63,827 bases of DNA from Paenibacillus dakarensis (lineage in GTDB: Bacteria > Bacillota > Bacilli > Paenibacillales > Paenibacillaceae): the NCBI RefSeq assembly GCF_001373415.1, contig NZ_CDSE01000027.1, forward strand, positions 1-63,827, read 5' to 3'. The position numbers were made by a program, and so were the translations under genes. Under the pieces are notes generated by a model. The model was not told the DNA's origin. It saw nothing but the letters and a program-made list of their open reading frames with translations, and made no database searches. Numbering within the stretch: position 1 is the stretch's first letter; every line of letters begins with the position of its first letter. This document shows, piece after piece, positions 7,925-17,797 of the stretch.

Positions 7925-8125
7925 TCATCCTGTAAACAGCCATTTTATTAAGTTAACAATAGCGTTGATCGTATAGATTGTTAGGAGCATTATTATGAAA
8001 GCCCCAGACATTTGTTTAATACTCATTTTTTTATTATTAAACCCTCCAAGCAAAAGGACAAACAAAAGGACACTTGAAATTACTACATATTCAGGAAGCT
8101 CCTTAATCTCAAAGAATTTGAACAT
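7925..8125 (-). CDS. Small two-segment membrane protein of unknown function, 66 aa
   Basis: I do not recognise this protein. It has two hydrophobic segments (about residues 13-28 and 40-60) separated by a short basic loop (NNKKMSIKQ), suggesting a hairpin in the membrane with the loop in the cytoplasm. AAGGAGTG lies about 6 bases before the ATG and a strong terminator follows, so it behaves like a single-gene transcription unit. It sits between rpsI and cysH, where Bacillus has unrelated genes. Confidence 0.6.
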   Translation of the reverse strand: MFKFFEIKELPEYVVISSVLLFVLLLGGFNNKKMSIKQMSGAFIIMLLTIYTINAIVNLIKWLFTG

Positions 8126-8343
8126 CCTCTCACTCCTTACCTAGCTAAACACATCCGCTTTAAGATCCTTAAATCAACTTTAGAAAAAAAGTAGGATTAC
8201 ATATTTAACGTTCAAAATATTACAAAGGTTTAAAAGCAAATGACTTTATTCTTAAAAAATGTTGATAAGCAGACAGCAGCTCGGTTTGAAATATTTATGG
8301 AGGTTTATATTTTTAAATCAGAGTCAAATCATGCTTTTTGACA

Positions 8344-8377
8344 AAACAAAAGCCCCCGACCATAAAGGCCAGAGGCT
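8344..8377 (-). terminator. Terminator of rplM-rpsI
   Basis: On the minus strand AGCCTCTGGCC and GGTCGGGGGCT form an 11-bp stem with a 5-base loop and then TTTTGTTTTG. It lies 25 bases after the rpsI stop. Confidence 0.9.
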
Positions 8378-8402
8378 GAGTATCCTTGATACACAAGGGA
8401 TA

Positions 8403-8795
8403 TTAACGTTTGGAGAACTGAGGTGCGCGACGAGCCGCTTTAAGACCGTATTTCTTACGCTCTTTCATACGAGGGTCACGAGTCAGGAATCCTGCTTTTT
8501 TCAAAGAACCACGGAATTCTGGGTCAGCTTTCAGCAACGCACGGGAGATACCGTGACGGATTGCGCCAGCTTGGCCGGAAATACCGCCGCCATGAGCAAT
8601 AACGAGAACGTCGTATTTGCCCAATGTTTCAGTCAGGTTCAAAGGTTGTTTAACGATCAGTTTGAGAGTTTCCAAACCGAAGTATTCATTGATGTCACGT
8701 TTATTAATGACAATTCGTCCTTCACCCGGTACAAGGCGAACACGTGCTACCGAGTGCTTACGACGACCTGTCCCATAGTATTGTACTTGTGCCAT
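8403..8795 (-). CDS. rpsI: 30S ribosomal protein S9
   Basis: S9 is a small-subunit head protein whose C-terminal tail reaches the P-site tRNA. The 130-residue sequence is full length, opens with [20 protein letters not shown] and ends with the family's PQFSKR tail. It starts 19 bases after rplM, with GGAGGACAGTTTC before the ATG, and is transcribed with rplM from the promoter at 9404-9432. Confidence 0.98.
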   Translation of the reverse strand: MAQVQYYGTGRRKHSVARVRLVPGEGRIVINKRDINEYFGLETLKLIVKQPLNLTETLGKYDVLVIAHGGGISGQAGAIRHGISRALLKADPEFRGSLKKAGFLTRDPRMKERKKYGLKAARRAPQFSKR

Positions 8796-8814
8796 GAAAC
8801 TGTCCTCCTTTTAA

Positions 8815-9252
8815 TTAACCGCGAAGTTCGTAAACTTCTGGTTTTTGAGCTTCGTGTGGATGTGCTGTGCCTGCATATGCTTTAAGTCTCAGCTTCATTT
8901 TATCGCCCATGCGAGTTTTAGGAAGCATACCATAAACTGCGTTTTCGATCACGCGCTCTGGGTATTTCTTGATCAGATCTTGAGCTACAGTCACCTTCAA
9001 TCCACCTGGATGCATGGAGTGACGATAGTATTTCTTGTTTTCCATTTTCTTACCAGTCAGAACGATTTTCTCCGAGTTAATTACGATTACAAAATCGCCT
9101 GTGTCCACATGTGGAGTAAATTGTGGCTTATGTTTGCCGCGGATCAGAGCAGCAACTTCACTTGCCAAGCGGCCAAGCGTTTTGCCTTCGGCATCAACGA
9201 TGTACCAAGAACGCTCAACTTCATTTGGCTTAGCCATGTAGGTCGTACGCAT
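8815..9252 (-). CDS. rplM: 50S ribosomal protein L13
   Basis: L13 is an early-assembly large-subunit protein. At 145 residues it is full length, with [20 protein letters not shown] at the start and the [12 protein letters not shown] stretch typical of the family. AAGGAGG lies 9 bases before the ATG. The 5' leader has a conserved-looking hairpin, probably the L13 autoregulatory leader, and a strong promoter. It is the first gene of rplM-rpsI. Confidence 0.98.
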   Translation of the reverse strand: MRTTYMAKPNEVERSWYIVDAEGKTLGRLASEVAALIRGKHKPQFTPHVDTGDFVIVINSEKIVLTGKKMENKKYYRHSMHPGGLKVTVAQDLIKKYPERVIENAVYGMLPKTRMGDKMKLRLKAYAGTAHPHEAQKPEVYELRG

Positions 9253-9339
9253 GAATAGTTCCTCCTTGTTTTCATCCGAAAATCTGTGTCAAATTTTCTT
9301 CATCTATCTTCGTTCGTATGTCTAACATTTTTAAAGTGA

Positions 9340-9394
9340 TGGATAATTCTCGGCATTTTCTTAACCGGGGCTGTGGGAGAGCCGTTAAGAAAAC
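9340..9394 (-). promoter_or_regulatory. L13-type leader RNA before rplM
   Basis: The leader contains a perfect 10-bp stem (TTTTCTTAAC / GTTAAGAAAA, 9356-9365 with 9384-9393) capped by an inner GGCT/AGCC stem, followed by GCCGAGA. Position and shape match the known Firmicute L13 leader family, which is thought to bind L13 and control rplM-rpsI. Family assignment is from memory. Confidence 0.7.
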
Positions 9395-9403
9395 ACAACT
9401 TAT

Positions 9404-9432
9404 ATAATACAGGAACTACCCCTAAATCGCAA
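9404..9432 (-). promoter_or_regulatory. Sigma-A promoter of rplM-rpsI
   Basis: TTGCGA (9427-9432) and TATTAT (9404-9409) are spaced exactly 17 bases, about 150 bases before the rplM start and just before the leader hairpin. Confidence 0.8.
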
Positions 9433-9542
9433 GCGATTTTTAGTGAAATATCACTCAATTTTATGATTTAAACCGAACAAGTAGTTAAATAGATAAGTTC
9501 GGGATATAACGATCTCATTGCCACAAAATCTTCTTGAAAGAA

Positions 9543-10340
9543 TCAGGATAATTCTGTGCCTTCAAAAGAAGAAAGATCGTATTCCACATCCCAAAGCATC
9601 AGACCCGTACCCATCGCTGTTGGACCGGCTGCTGCACGGTTCTTAGCCTCGAGTATGACTGCCATACTCTCTGGTGTACGTTTCCCTTCTCCCACTTCCA
9701 TAAGCGTGCCCATAATAATTCGCACCATATGCTGCAAAAAACCACTGCCCGTTACAAACGTATGAATGATTCCCTGATCCCGGCTATTCGGACGGCACAT
9801 ACTTGTATCTGTCTCAATCCAGGCATCATAGATCGTTCTTACATGTGAAGGCTTTGTAGACTTCCTTGAAGCGAATGTTGTGAAGTCATGAGTTCCGATT
9901 AGGTAGCGCAGCCCTTCTTCCATAGCAGCAATATTAAGCTTGCCATGATGATGGAATTGATACCTGCGGTTAAACAGATCAGGGAACTGATTCGCGTTAA
10001 TCGTATACCGATACGTTTTTCGCTTCGCTTCCCGACGAGAGTGAAATTCAAGCGGTACTTCCACCGCATCTGTAACGACGATATCCTGAGGCAGCCTCGA
10101 ATTAAGCGCTATACACCAGCGCTCTACCGGAATCTTGGATTTCGTATAGAAATTGAACACCTGCCCACGGGCATGAACACCTGCATCCGTACGACCAGAA
10201 GCCGTAATCTTTAATCGCTCACCTGAGAGGCGTTCAATAGCTTCCTCCAGTAGATCCTGAATCGTGTTTCCACCAGGCTGGGTCTGAAATCCATTGTAGC
10301 CGGTTCCGTCGTAGCTGACTTTCATCAGAAGATTGCGCAT
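9543..10340 (-). CDS. truA: tRNA pseudouridine synthase A
   Basis: TruA converts uridines 38-40 of many tRNAs to pseudouridine. The 265-residue protein shows the catalytic-Asp motif GRTDAGVHA (near residue 50) and the family's RMVR-like HMVRIIMGTL stretch near 210. AGGAGG lies shortly before the ATG. In Bacillus, truA follows the ECF-transporter genes ecfA, ecfA2 and ecfT; here those genes are missing and truA is separated from rplQ by nearly 400 bases with a terminator. Confidence 0.95.
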   Translation of the reverse strand: MRNLLMKVSYDGTGYNGFQTQPGGNTIQDLLEEAIERLSGERLKITASGRTDAGVHARGQVFNFYTKSKIPVERWCIALNSRLPQDIVVTDAVEVPLEFHSRREAKRKTYRYTINANQFPDLFNRRYQFHHHGKLNIAAMEEGLRYLIGTHDFTTFASRKSTKPSHVRTIYDAWIETDTSMCRPNSRDQGIIHTFVTGSGFLQHMVRIIMGTLMEVGEGKRTPESMAVILEAKNRAAAGPTAMGTGLMLWDVEYDLSSFEGTELS

Positions 10341-10456
10341 GGTTTCCCTCCTGGTTCACTTCCTTGAATCTGCTAAACAAGCAGACACCCTTTCATAGTC
10401 CTAATCAGGACCATCCTATCTAGCAAGCAGGTATAGAAGAAAAGCTCCTATATCTA

Positions 10457-10484
10457 AAAAAGAGCCCCCAAGGAGCTCCTTTTC
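10457..10484 (-). terminator. Terminator after rplQ and the downstream structured region
   Basis: On the minus strand GAGCTCC pairs with GGGGCTC, flanked by A and T runs ending in six T residues. It ends the alpha operon transcript about 250 bases after the rplQ stop, so the intervening sequence is retained in that RNA. Confidence 0.85.
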
Positions 10485-10496
10485 ATCATGCTAGCC

Positions 10497-10728
10497 GATC
10501 CCTAATAGTCAGCCGCATGACTAGAAGGCTCTCGCATACGATGCCCTGGGGTAGCCGAGATGAGTCGGAAGCCGACTTTGATCCATCTCGAACCACGACC
10601 CGATTGGATAGCCTGCACAAGTCATCCTTATGGATAAACAAGTGTAGAGCCGGGCATACATAACTACAGTCACTTCAGAATGCAGTGCTCACTCTCTTGA
10701 AGTCAAAAGAGTGATCTAACGGGATCGA
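10497..10728 (-). ncRNA. Candidate structured RNA downstream of rplQ
   Basis: This stretch has no credible reading frame but much complementarity. CGATCCC (10722-10728) pairs with GGGATCG (10497-10503) to close the whole region. Inside are hairpins at 10691-10714 (CACTCT/AGAGTG plus TTG/CAA), 10557-10591 (CGAGATG/CATCTCG stacked on AGTCGG/CCGACT), and 10507-10524 (TAGTCA/TGACTA). Two 6-bp pairings cross each other: 10528-10533 with 10647-10652, and 10542-10547 with 10653-10658, forming a possible pseudoknot or switch. It begins 6 bases after the rplQ stop and ends before the terminator. The strand is inferred from the operon. I do not recognise the family; a mobile-element remnant is the main alternative. 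Confidence 0.5.
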
Positions 10729-10733
10729 GTTAA

Positions 10734-11099
10734 CTACGCGCGGTCAACCAGTTCCAAGTATACCATTGGAGCTGCGTCGCCACGACGAGGACCCAATTTC
10801 AGGATACGAGTGTATCCGCCTGGACGCTCGGAGTAACGAGGCGCGATTTCGGAGAACAATTTTTGGATAGCATCTTGTTCACCGTCAACTGTCTCGCGGC
10901 GTACAAATGCAGCCACTTGACGACGAGAGTGCAAATCATTACGCTTTGCCTTCGTGATCAGCTTTTCTGCGATAGAGCGAACTTCTTTAGCTTTCGCTTC
11001 AGTTGTTTCGATGCGCTCATATAAGAACAGGTCGGTTACCAGGTCACGGAACAATGCTTTACGCGCACTGGAGTCGCGGCCCAACTTTTGATATGCCAT
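10734..11099 (-). CDS. rplQ: 50S ribosomal protein L17
   Basis: L17 lies near the peptide exit tunnel. The 121-residue protein begins [20 protein letters not shown], as expected for the family, and is full length for a Firmicute. It is the last gene of the alpha operon, 33 bases after rpoA, with GGAGGGAAAACAC before the ATG. Its stop codon is followed at once by the structured region 10497-10728. Confidence 0.98.
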   Translation of the reverse strand: MAYQKLGRDSSARKALFRDLVTDLFLYERIETTEAKAKEVRSIAEKLITKAKRNDLHSRRQVAAFVRRETVDGEQDAIQKLFSEIAPRYSERPGGYTRILKLGPRRGDAAPMVYLELVDRA

Positions 11100-11132
11100 G
11101 TGTTTTCCCTCCTTTGCTAGAACAATCTTAAA

Positions 11133-12077
11133 CTATTCTTCTGTACGAAGTCCCAAACCGAGCTCCTCGAGCTTCTCCTGAACTTCTTCCAAGGATTTGC
11201 GGCCCAAGTTACGAACCTTCATCATATCCTCTTCTGTTTTCGTAGTCAGCTCTTGTACCGTATTAATGCCGGCACGCTTGAGGCAGTTGTAAGAACGAAC
11301 AGAGAGATCCAGTTCTTCGATCGTCATTTCAAGAACTTTTTCTTTCTTGTCTTCTTCTTTTTCGACCATAATTTCAGCATCTTTCGCTTCATCGGTCAAA
11401 CCAACGAAGAGGAACAAATGCTCAGTCAAAATTTTTGCGCCGAGGCTGACAGCCTCTTCCGGCCGAATGCTTCCATCCGTCCAGATTTCGAGTGTCAACT
11501 TATCGTAGTTGGTTACTTGACCAACACGCGTATTTTCTACACCGTAGTTTACACGGCTAATCGGTGTGTAGATCGAATCGACGGGAATGACGCCGATAGG
11601 CTGGTCATCGCGTTTGTTCCGATCCGCCTGGACATAGCCACGACCGCGACTCGCAAAAATACGCATGTGAAGTCTCGCACCAGGGCCGAGCGTTGCAATA
11701 TGAAGATCCGGATTAAGAATCTCTACATCGCTATCCGCACGAATGTCACCAGCGGTAACAACCCCTTCGCCTTCGGCATCAATTTCAAACACTTTTTCTT
11801 CATCGGAATGAATCTTCAGCGACAAAGCTTTAAGGTTCAAAATGATTTCTGTCACATCTTCCATGACACCAGGAATCGTAGAGAACTCATGCAGAACGCC
11901 ATCAATCTGAACAGATGTAACGGCTGCGCCTGGCAGCGAGGACAGCAGGATGCGGCGAAGTGAATTCCCCAGCGTCGTGCCATAACCACGCTCCAACGGT
12001 TCTACTATAAATTTCCCATAGGTTCCTTCTTCATTGACATCAACGGTCTCAATTTTCGGCTTTTCGATTTCAATCAC
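11133..12077 (-). CDS. rpoA: DNA-directed RNA polymerase alpha subunit
   Basis: This is the 314-residue alpha subunit. The N-terminal domain carries the assembly region ([19 protein letters not shown] near residue 35), an acidic linker (KEEDKKEK) follows, and the C-terminal domain binds UP elements and regulators ([17 protein letters not shown]). The start is GTG at 12077 with GGAGGGG about 8 bases upstream. It can be transcribed from the operon and perhaps from the extended -10 promoter at 12181-12189. Confidence 0.98.
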   Translation of the reverse strand: MIEIEKPKIETVDVNEEGTYGKFIVEPLERGYGTTLGNSLRRILLSSLPGAAVTSVQIDGVLHEFSTIPGVMEDVTEIILNLKALSLKIHSDEEKVFEIDAEGEGVVTAGDIRADSDVEILNPDLHIATLGPGARLHMRIFASRGRGYVQADRNKRDDQPIGVIPVDSIYTPISRVNYGVENTRVGQVTNYDKLTLEIWTDGSIRPEEAVSLGAKILTEHLFLFVGLTDEAKDAEIMVEKEEDKKEKVLEMTIEELDLSVRSYNCLKRAGINTVQELTTKTEEDMMKVRNLGRKSLEEVQEKLEELGLGLRTEE

Positions 12078-12180
12078 GCAAGTACCCCTCCTTCAAACGT
12101 CGCTCCTATATGAAACTGTCATCTTATCCAGTAATCCATGTAGTATGCCTAAACAACCATTCTTAGCAGATTGCACCGGA

Positions 12181-12189
12181 ATTATACCA
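12181..12189 (-). promoter_or_regulatory. Internal extended -10 promoter before rpoA
   Basis: On the minus strand TGG precedes TATAAT (12181-12186), matching TGnTATAAT, about 100 bases before rpoA. The -35 (ATGAAG at the rpsK end) is weak. The unusually long rpsK-rpoA gap supports an internal start. Confidence 0.5.
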
Positions 12190-12208
12190 CATTAACAGGA
12201 TGACTTCA

Positions 12209-12604
12209 TTATACGCGACGACGTTTTGGTGGGCGGCATCCATTATGTGGAATCGGTGTTACGTCTTTGATGAGGTTAACTTCCAGTCCAGCAGCTTGCA
12301 GAGAACGAATCGCTGCTTCGCGGCCAGCACCTGGGCCTTTAACCATAACTTCCACTGCTTTCATACCATGCTCCATTGCAGCTTTAGCAGCTGTTTCAGC
12401 AGCCATTTGTGCAGCGAATGGAGTAGACTTACGAGAACCTTTGAATCCCATGCCGCCGGAGCTAGCCCAAGAAATAGCATTTCCGTGGGGATCCGTAATA
12501 GTTACGATCGTATTGTTGAACGTGGAACGAATATGAGCCACGCCAGATTCAATATTTTTGCGGTCACGACGTTTAGTACGTACGACTTTTTTTGGTTTAG
12601 CCAT
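12209..12604 (-). CDS. rpsK: 30S ribosomal protein S11
   Basis: S11 sits on the small-subunit platform. The 131-residue protein has the family's [10 protein letters not shown] and [20 protein letters not shown] stretches and ends [13 protein letters not shown]. It lies 19 bases after rpsM with AAGGGGG before the ATG. It is followed by a 130-base gap holding a possible promoter for rpoA. Confidence 0.98.
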   Translation of the reverse strand: MAKPKKVVRTKRRDRKNIESGVAHIRSTFNNTIVTITDPHGNAISWASSGGMGFKGSRKSTPFAAQMAAETAAKAAMEHGMKAVEVMVKGPGAGREAAIRSLQAAGLEVNLIKDVTPIPHNGCRPPKRRRV

Positions 12605-12623
12605 TGTCTGTTATCCCCCTTCC

Positions 12624-12992
12624 TTATTTCTTCTTGTTAGCTACCGTACGACGAGGACCTTTCCGTGTACGAGCATTGGTTTTAGTACGTTGTCCACGAA
12701 CCGGCAACCCACGACGATGACGAACACCGCGGTAGCAGCCGATCTCAGTCAAACGTTTAATATTCAAGGAAATTTCACGACGCAGGTCACCTTCTACCTT
12801 AACCATCTTGTCGATCGTTTCACGCAATTTACCCACTTCATCTTCCGTCAGATCACGAACACGAGTGTCCGGATTGATGCCTGCTTCTTTGATAATTTTC
12901 TGGGAAGTCGTTTTACCGATTCCGAAAATGTAAGTCAAGGCGATCTCAACGCGTTTGTCACGTGGCAAATCCACACCAGCTATACGAGCCAT
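12624..12992 (-). CDS. rpsM: 30S ribosomal protein S13
   Basis: S13 forms bridges between the subunits and contacts the P-site tRNA. The 122-residue protein starts [20 protein letters not shown] and has the basic C-terminal [16 protein letters not shown] tail that contacts tRNA. It begins the alpha group of genes, 18 bases after rpmJ, with GAAGGGGG upstream of the ATG. Confidence 0.98.
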   Translation of the reverse strand: MARIAGVDLPRDKRVEIALTYIFGIGKTTSQKIIKEAGINPDTRVRDLTEDEVGKLRETIDKMVKVEGDLRREISLNIKRLTEIGCYRGVRHRRGLPVRGQRTKTNARTRKGPRRTVANKKK

Positions 12993-13010
12993 TACGCTAC
13001 ACCCCCTTCT

Positions 13011-13160
<150 letters not shown>

Positions 13161-13211
13161 CAGCTTCGAAAACTAGACTGTTGTTCTGCTATAGCAAAAC
13201 TGTTCGTAACC

Positions 13212-13248
13212 GCTGCTGAGTTTTACTTCAGTAAAACCGCTTCGCAGC
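13212..13248. repeat. Hairpin repeat copy 2 in the infA-rpmJ gap
   Basis: GTTTTAC (13220-13226) and GTAAAAC (13231-13237) form the same stem as copy 1. An outer GCTGC/GCAGC pairing (13212-13216 with 13244-13248) extends it. No T-run follows on the minus strand, so it is not a simple terminator. Confidence 0.65.
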
Positions 13249-13277
13249 TTTCCTTTATTCCCCAGGGGAACGACATA

Positions 13278-13493
13278 CTATTTACGGTAAGTGATACGAC
13301 CTTTAGTCAGATCGTATGGCGATAATTGGATAACTACTTTGTCACCTGTAAGGATGCGGATAAAGTGCATCCGCAGCTTTCCGGAAACGTGAGCGAGAAT
13401 TTGATGACCATTCTCAAGCTCGACTCTAAATGTTGCATTCGGCAACGGTTCGATAACCGTACCTTCAACTTCAATGACATCTTCCTTGGCCAC
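13278..13493 (-). CDS. infA: Translation initiation factor IF-1
   Basis: IF-1 is the small OB-fold factor that occupies the ribosomal A site during initiation. The 71-residue protein has the family core [15 protein letters not shown] and ends GRITYRK. The start is GTG at 13493, a few bases after AAGGAG. It lies only 2 bases after the KOW-domain gene. Confidence 0.97.
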   Translation of the reverse strand: MAKEDVIEVEGTVIEPLPNATFRVELENGHQILAHVSGKLRMHFIRILTGDKVVIQLSPYDLTKGRITYRK

Positions 13494-13495
13494 AG

Positions 13496-13810
13496 TTATT
13501 CTCCTTTCTGATCAGCATTGGATTTGTCGGATAAAAACTGGTTGATTGCAAAACGCAGCTTCCCATTTGTTACCCGACCGCTTTCTTGCAAACTATTTAC
13601 AACCTCACTACTAATGAAAGGCTGGGGTTCCAGGTGAACAAGATTCTTCTTCTTCGCCTGATCAAACTTTCGTTTGTTCCCGTCCGCAATAGTAACAAAC
13701 TTGCTGTCTTCTATCGAAACGACAATGGCATACTGATCAGCATCTCTGCCTCTCAGAATTTTGACGACCTGACCAACCTGAACCGGGTTAATTTTATTCA
13801 AATCAATCAC
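13496..13810 (-). CDS. KOW-domain RNA-binding protein (L14e-like, YbzG-type)
   Basis: The 104-residue protein has an N-terminal KOW/L14e-like fold (about residues 8-55: [20 protein letters not shown]), then a variable charged tail. In Firmicutes a similar gene sits between map and infA, and the product is assumed to bind rRNA or the ribosome; its exact role is unknown. The GTG start at 13810 directly follows the TAG stop of map, so translation is probably coupled. No strong ribosome binding site is seen. Confidence 0.85.
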   Translation of the reverse strand: MIDLNKINPVQVGQVVKILRGRDADQYAIVVSIEDSKFVTIADGNKRKFDQAKKKNLVHLEPQPFISSEVVNSLQESGRVTNGKLRFAINQFLSDKSNADQKGE

Positions 13811-14563
13811 CTATTCAGCCAACTTCGTCAAAATTTCCATGCCGTCCTCGGTTACGGCTACTGTATGTTCAAAGTGAGCACACAAGGAGCCATCCACCGT
13901 AACGACTGTCCAATTGTCTTCCAGCGTCTTAACATTACGCTTACCGGCGTTTACCATCGGCTCAATTGCCAGAACCATGCCTGGCTTGAGTCTTGGCCCG
14001 CGGTCAGGAATGCCGTAGTTCGGAATTTGCGGATCTTCATGCAGATCGGTGCCCACACCATGACCCACGTACTCGCGGACAACAGAAAACCCTGCATCCT
14101 CGATATAACGCTGTATGGCATGAGAGATTGTAAACAAGCGTACATCGGGTTTGATTAGCGCAAGTCCGGCATAAAGAGAACCTTCAGTTACATCCAGCAA
14201 TCGCTGAGCTTCATCGGTAATCTTACCTACAGGATAGGTCCATGCCGAGTCACCGTGGTAACCCTGATACTGTGCACCGATATCAAACGTAACGATATCG
14301 CCCTCAACTAATTTGCGTTTGCTTGGAAATCCATGCACCAATTCTTCATTAACTGATGCGCAAATGCTGGAAGGAAATCCGTTGTAGCCTTTAAAAGACG
14401 GCAAAGCGTCTTGGCTGCGAATGAAACGGTCGGCCAAATGATCAAGTTCCCCGGTCGTAATGCCGGGTTCAATATGAGCAGAAAGGAGCTTGTGGCATTC
14501 CGCCACAATCCGTCCTGCCTCTCTCATCAAGCCCAGTTCCTTTTCGGATTTACAAATGATCAT
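13811..14563 (-). CDS. map: Methionine aminopeptidase type I
   Basis: This enzyme removes the initiator methionine from nascent proteins. The 250-residue protein shows the type-I metal ligands: Asp in [14 protein letters not shown] (two Asp), His in [10 protein letters not shown], and Glu in AIEPM and FEHTV. GAGG lies shortly before the ATG, which follows adk by 5 bases. It is cotranscribed with adk and the KOW protein gene. Confidence 0.96.
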   Translation of the reverse strand: MIICKSEKELGLMREAGRIVAECHKLLSAHIEPGITTGELDHLADRFIRSQDALPSFKGYNGFPSSICASVNEELVHGFPSKRKLVEGDIVTFDIGAQYQGYHGDSAWTYPVGKITDEAQRLLDVTEGSLYAGLALIKPDVRLFTISHAIQRYIEDAGFSVVREYVGHGVGTDLHEDPQIPNYGIPDRGPRLKPGMVLAIEPMVNAGKRNVKTLEDNWTVVTVDGSLCAHFEHTVAVTEDGMEILTKLAE

Positions 14564-14568
14564 TATAC

Positions 14569-15231
<663 letters not shown>

Positions 15232-15294
15232 CTATAGTAAGAACAGCACAATAGGTGCCGGAAGTAGAATTGACCACTAACCGGAACCTATCGA

Positions 15295-16593
15295 CTACTT
15301 ATTAATAAATCCTTTGTAATGACGCTTAATCAATTGGCTTTCGATCTGCTTCATTGTATCCAGTGCAACACCGACAACGATCAGCAAGGATGTACCGCCG
15401 ATTTGAACCGTACGCGGAAGGCCAGCTAGCGCTCCAAAGAACACAGGAAGTACAGAGATGACTGCCAGGAACAGTGCTCCTGTCATCGTCAAACGAGTCA
15501 TTACTCGTGTCAGATACTTCTCAGTAGCTTTACCAGGACGGATGCCTGGAATATAGCCGCCGTTCTTCTTCATGTTATCAGCCATCTGGTTCGGATTCAT
15601 CTGCACGAATGTGTAGAAGAAAGTGAAACCAATGATCATAACGACATAGAGGACCATACCCAGTGGTTTATCATATGCAAGGTTAGTAGTTACCCACTTC
15701 GCCCATGCAGTTGTAGACCAGAAGCTTGCAAGAATAACAGGGAATTGAAGCAGTGACATTGCAAAGATAACCGGAATGACGCCAGCGCCATTGATTTTCA
15801 TTGGAATGTGTGTGTTCTGTCCGCCGTACATCTTGTTGCCCACAACACGCTTAGCGTATTGTACTGGGATCTTGCGGATACCCTGCTGGATAAATACAAC
15901 CCCGACAACGATCAAGATGAGTACCAGAAGGATAATAACACCCTTCAGGACATTCAAGAAGACTTGATTGTCTTGAATAAAGTTCGACTCAATGGTTGTG
16001 CGGATATGCATTGGAATTCCTGCAGCGATACCTGCAAAGATAATAATTGAAATCCCGTTACCAATACCCTTTTCTGTGATCTGCTCACCAAGCCACATCA
16101 AGAATGATGTACCTGCAGTCAACACGATCGCAATAACGAGATAATCAATGAAAGTAGCATTCGGAATCATTTCGGTACCGTATAAACGGTTGAAACCGAT
16201 CGACATACCGAAAGCCTGAATCAAGCCCAATATTACCGTACCATAACGGGTGATTTGAGCCAACTGCTTTTTACCGTGCTCCCCTTGTTTTGCCCATTCC
16301 GCAAATTTCGGAATGACGTCCATAGACAGCAACTGTACAATAATGGACGATGTAATATATGGAAAGATCGAGAGGGCGAAAATTGAGAACTGCTGAAGTG
16401 CGCCCCCTGAGAACGTGTTGAGAAGTCCAAACAATTCGTTACCTGCTTGGTTTGATTGTGTAAACACATCTTTATTCACACCAGGAACTGGTACGAAAGA
16501 TCCGATACGGAAAATAATCAATACAAACAGAGTGAACAAAATACGTTTACGAAGATCTTCTACACGCCATATATTTTTCAGGGTCTTAAACAT
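15295..16593 (-). CDS. secY: Protein translocase subunit SecY
   Basis: SecY is the channel of the Sec translocon. The 432-residue protein shows ten hydrophobic segments, the plug-region FSGGALQQFSIFALSIFPYI and the cytoplasmic loop before the last segments that receives SecA or ribosomes. Its ATG overlaps the rplO stop by one base (TAATG), so the two are translationally coupled. It ends the spc group and is followed by adk. Confidence 0.97.
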   Translation of the reverse strand: MFKTLKNIWRVEDLRKRILFTLFVLIIFRIGSFVPVPGVNKDVFTQSNQAGNELFGLLNTFSGGALQQFSIFALSIFPYITSSIIVQLLSMDVIPKFAEWAKQGEHGKKQLAQITRYGTVILGLIQAFGMSIGFNRLYGTEMIPNATFIDYLVIAIVLTAGTSFLMWLGEQITEKGIGNGISIIIFAGIAAGIPMHIRTTIESNFIQDNQVFLNVLKGVIILLVLILIVVGVVFIQQGIRKIPVQYAKRVVGNKMYGGQNTHIPMKINGAGVIPVIFAMSLLQFPVILASFWSTTAWAKWVTTNLAYDKPLGMVLYVVMIIGFTFFYTFVQMNPNQMADNMKKNGGYIPGIRPGKATEKYLTRVMTRLTMTGALFLAVISVLPVFFGALAGLPRTVQIGGTSLLIVVGVALDTMKQIESQLIKRHYKGFINK

Positions 16594-17033
16594 TAGATCA
16601 CCTCGGTTTTACCGCCGGCAGCCTCGATCTTCTCTACCGCAGATTGAGAGAACTTATTTGCTTTTACAGACAACTTCACGGTAACTTCACCGTTGCCAAG
16701 AATTTTGATGCCGCTCTTCGTATTGTTTACGATTCCGCTCTCGACCAAAACTTCTGGAGTTACTTCAGTACCTTCTGCAAAGCTGTTCAGTTCTTCGATG
16801 TTCACAATCGCGTACTCTTTGCGAGTTGGATTCACAAAGCCACGTCTTGGCAGACGACGATACAATGGGTTCTGTCCGCCTTCGAAGCCAGGACGAACAC
16901 CACCGCCTGAACGGGAGTTTTGACCTTTGTGACCTCTACCTGATGTTTTACCCGTACCGCTACTTGGACCGCGTCCAACGCGTTTACGTTCTTTGCGGGA
17001 TCCAGGTGCTGGGCTCAGCTCATGTAACTTCAT
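16593..17033 (-). CDS. rplO: 50S ribosomal protein L15
   Basis: L15 is an assembly protein of the large subunit. The start [20 protein letters not shown] at 17033 matches the family; a GTG four codons upstream lies inside the AAGGAGG site and is excluded. The protein has 146 residues with the Gly/Arg-rich N-terminal extension ([14 protein letters not shown]). It overlaps secY by one base. Confidence 0.97.
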   Translation of the reverse strand: MKLHELSPAPGSRKERKRVGRGPSSGTGKTSGRGHKGQNSRSGGGVRPGFEGGQNPLYRRLPRRGFVNPTRKEYAIVNIEELNSFAEGTEVTPEVLVESGIVNNTKSGIKILGNGEVTVKLSVKANKFSQSAVEKIEAAGGKTEVI

Positions 17034-17075
17034 CGTTCGTTGCACCTCCTTAATATATCCGGGTTAACCCCGGGA

Positions 17076-17261
17076 TTAACCTTCGATTTCTTGAACAGAA
17101 ACCAGGTGATTTACCTTCTTGATCATACCGCGAATGGCTGGATTATCATTGTGAACAACTTTAGCGTTGATCTTATTCAATCCAAGTGTTTTCACGGTCA
17201 TACGCTGATCTTCCGGACGTCCGATCACGCTACGCACGAGGGTGATTTCAAGTTTAGCCAT
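17076..17261 (-). CDS. rpmD: 50S ribosomal protein L30
   Basis: L30 is a small large-subunit protein, here 61 residues, with the family's [18 protein letters not shown] stretch. GGAGGGAATCTC precedes the ATG, and the gene lies 12 bases after rpsE in the usual S5-L30-L15 order. Confidence 0.97.
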   Translation of the reverse strand: MAKLEITLVRSVIGRPEDQRMTVKTLGLNKINAKVVHNDNPAIRGMIKKVNHLVSVQEIEG

Positions 17262-17273
17262 GAGATTCCCTCC

Positions 17274-17771
17274 TTAACCCAACAGCTCTTCGACGGATTT
17301 GCCGCGAAGCTTGGCAACTTCTTCAACACGCTTCAGACGGGACAAGCCTTCCAAAGTCGCATTGACCATATTCATGGAGTTCGAAGAACCTAGAGATTTT
17401 GTTAAGATATCACCTACGCCAGCCAGTTCAAGTACAGCACGAACCGGTCCGCCGGCGATTACTCCGGTACCTTCTGATGCTGGCTTCAAAAGAACTCGGC
17501 CTGCACCGAAGTGACCCGTTACTTGGTGAGGAATTGTTGTTCCAACCAATGGAATGTGAATCAGGTTTTTCTTGGCGTCTTCGATGGCTTTGCGGATTGC
17601 ATCCGGTACTTCGCCTGCTTTACCAATACCTGCTCCAACCCAACCTTTTCCATCACCGACAACTACCAATGCACTAAAGCTGAAACGGCGTCCGCCTTTA
17701 ACAACCTTAGCAACGCGGTTAATATTTACAACTTTTTCAGTCAGTTCTAAAGTGTTAGGATCTACACGCAA
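17274..17771 (-). CDS. rpsE: 30S ribosomal protein S5
   Basis: S5 helps form the mRNA entry site and affects decoding accuracy. The 165-residue protein has the double-stranded RNA-binding-like N-terminal domain with [19 protein letters not shown], the spectinomycin-site loop region, and the C-terminal [20 protein letters not shown]. The start is TTG at 17771 with AAGGAGG 8 bases upstream; no ATG nearby could replace it. Confidence 0.97.
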   Translation of the reverse strand: MRVDPNTLELTEKVVNINRVAKVVKGGRRFSFSALVVVGDGKGWVGAGIGKAGEVPDAIRKAIEDAKKNLIHIPLVGTTIPHQVTGHFGAGRVLLKPASEGTGVIAGGPVRAVLELAGVGDILTKSLGSSNSMNMVNATLEGLSRLKRVEEVAKLRGKSVEELLG

Positions 17772-17797
17772 GTCGTTTACCTCCTTTTGAAAATGTC

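Noticed and set aside
10497..10728. A T-box, lysine, SAM or cobalamin riboswitch, RNase P RNA, or 6S RNA at the rplQ downstream region
   Set aside because: None of the conserved core sequences I know for those families is present, and there is no regulated gene immediately after it.
10497..10728. Mobile element with CGATCCC terminal inverted repeats
   Set aside because: Only 7-bp ends, no target duplication and no transposase trace; not excluded, but the internal pairing is better explained as RNA structure.
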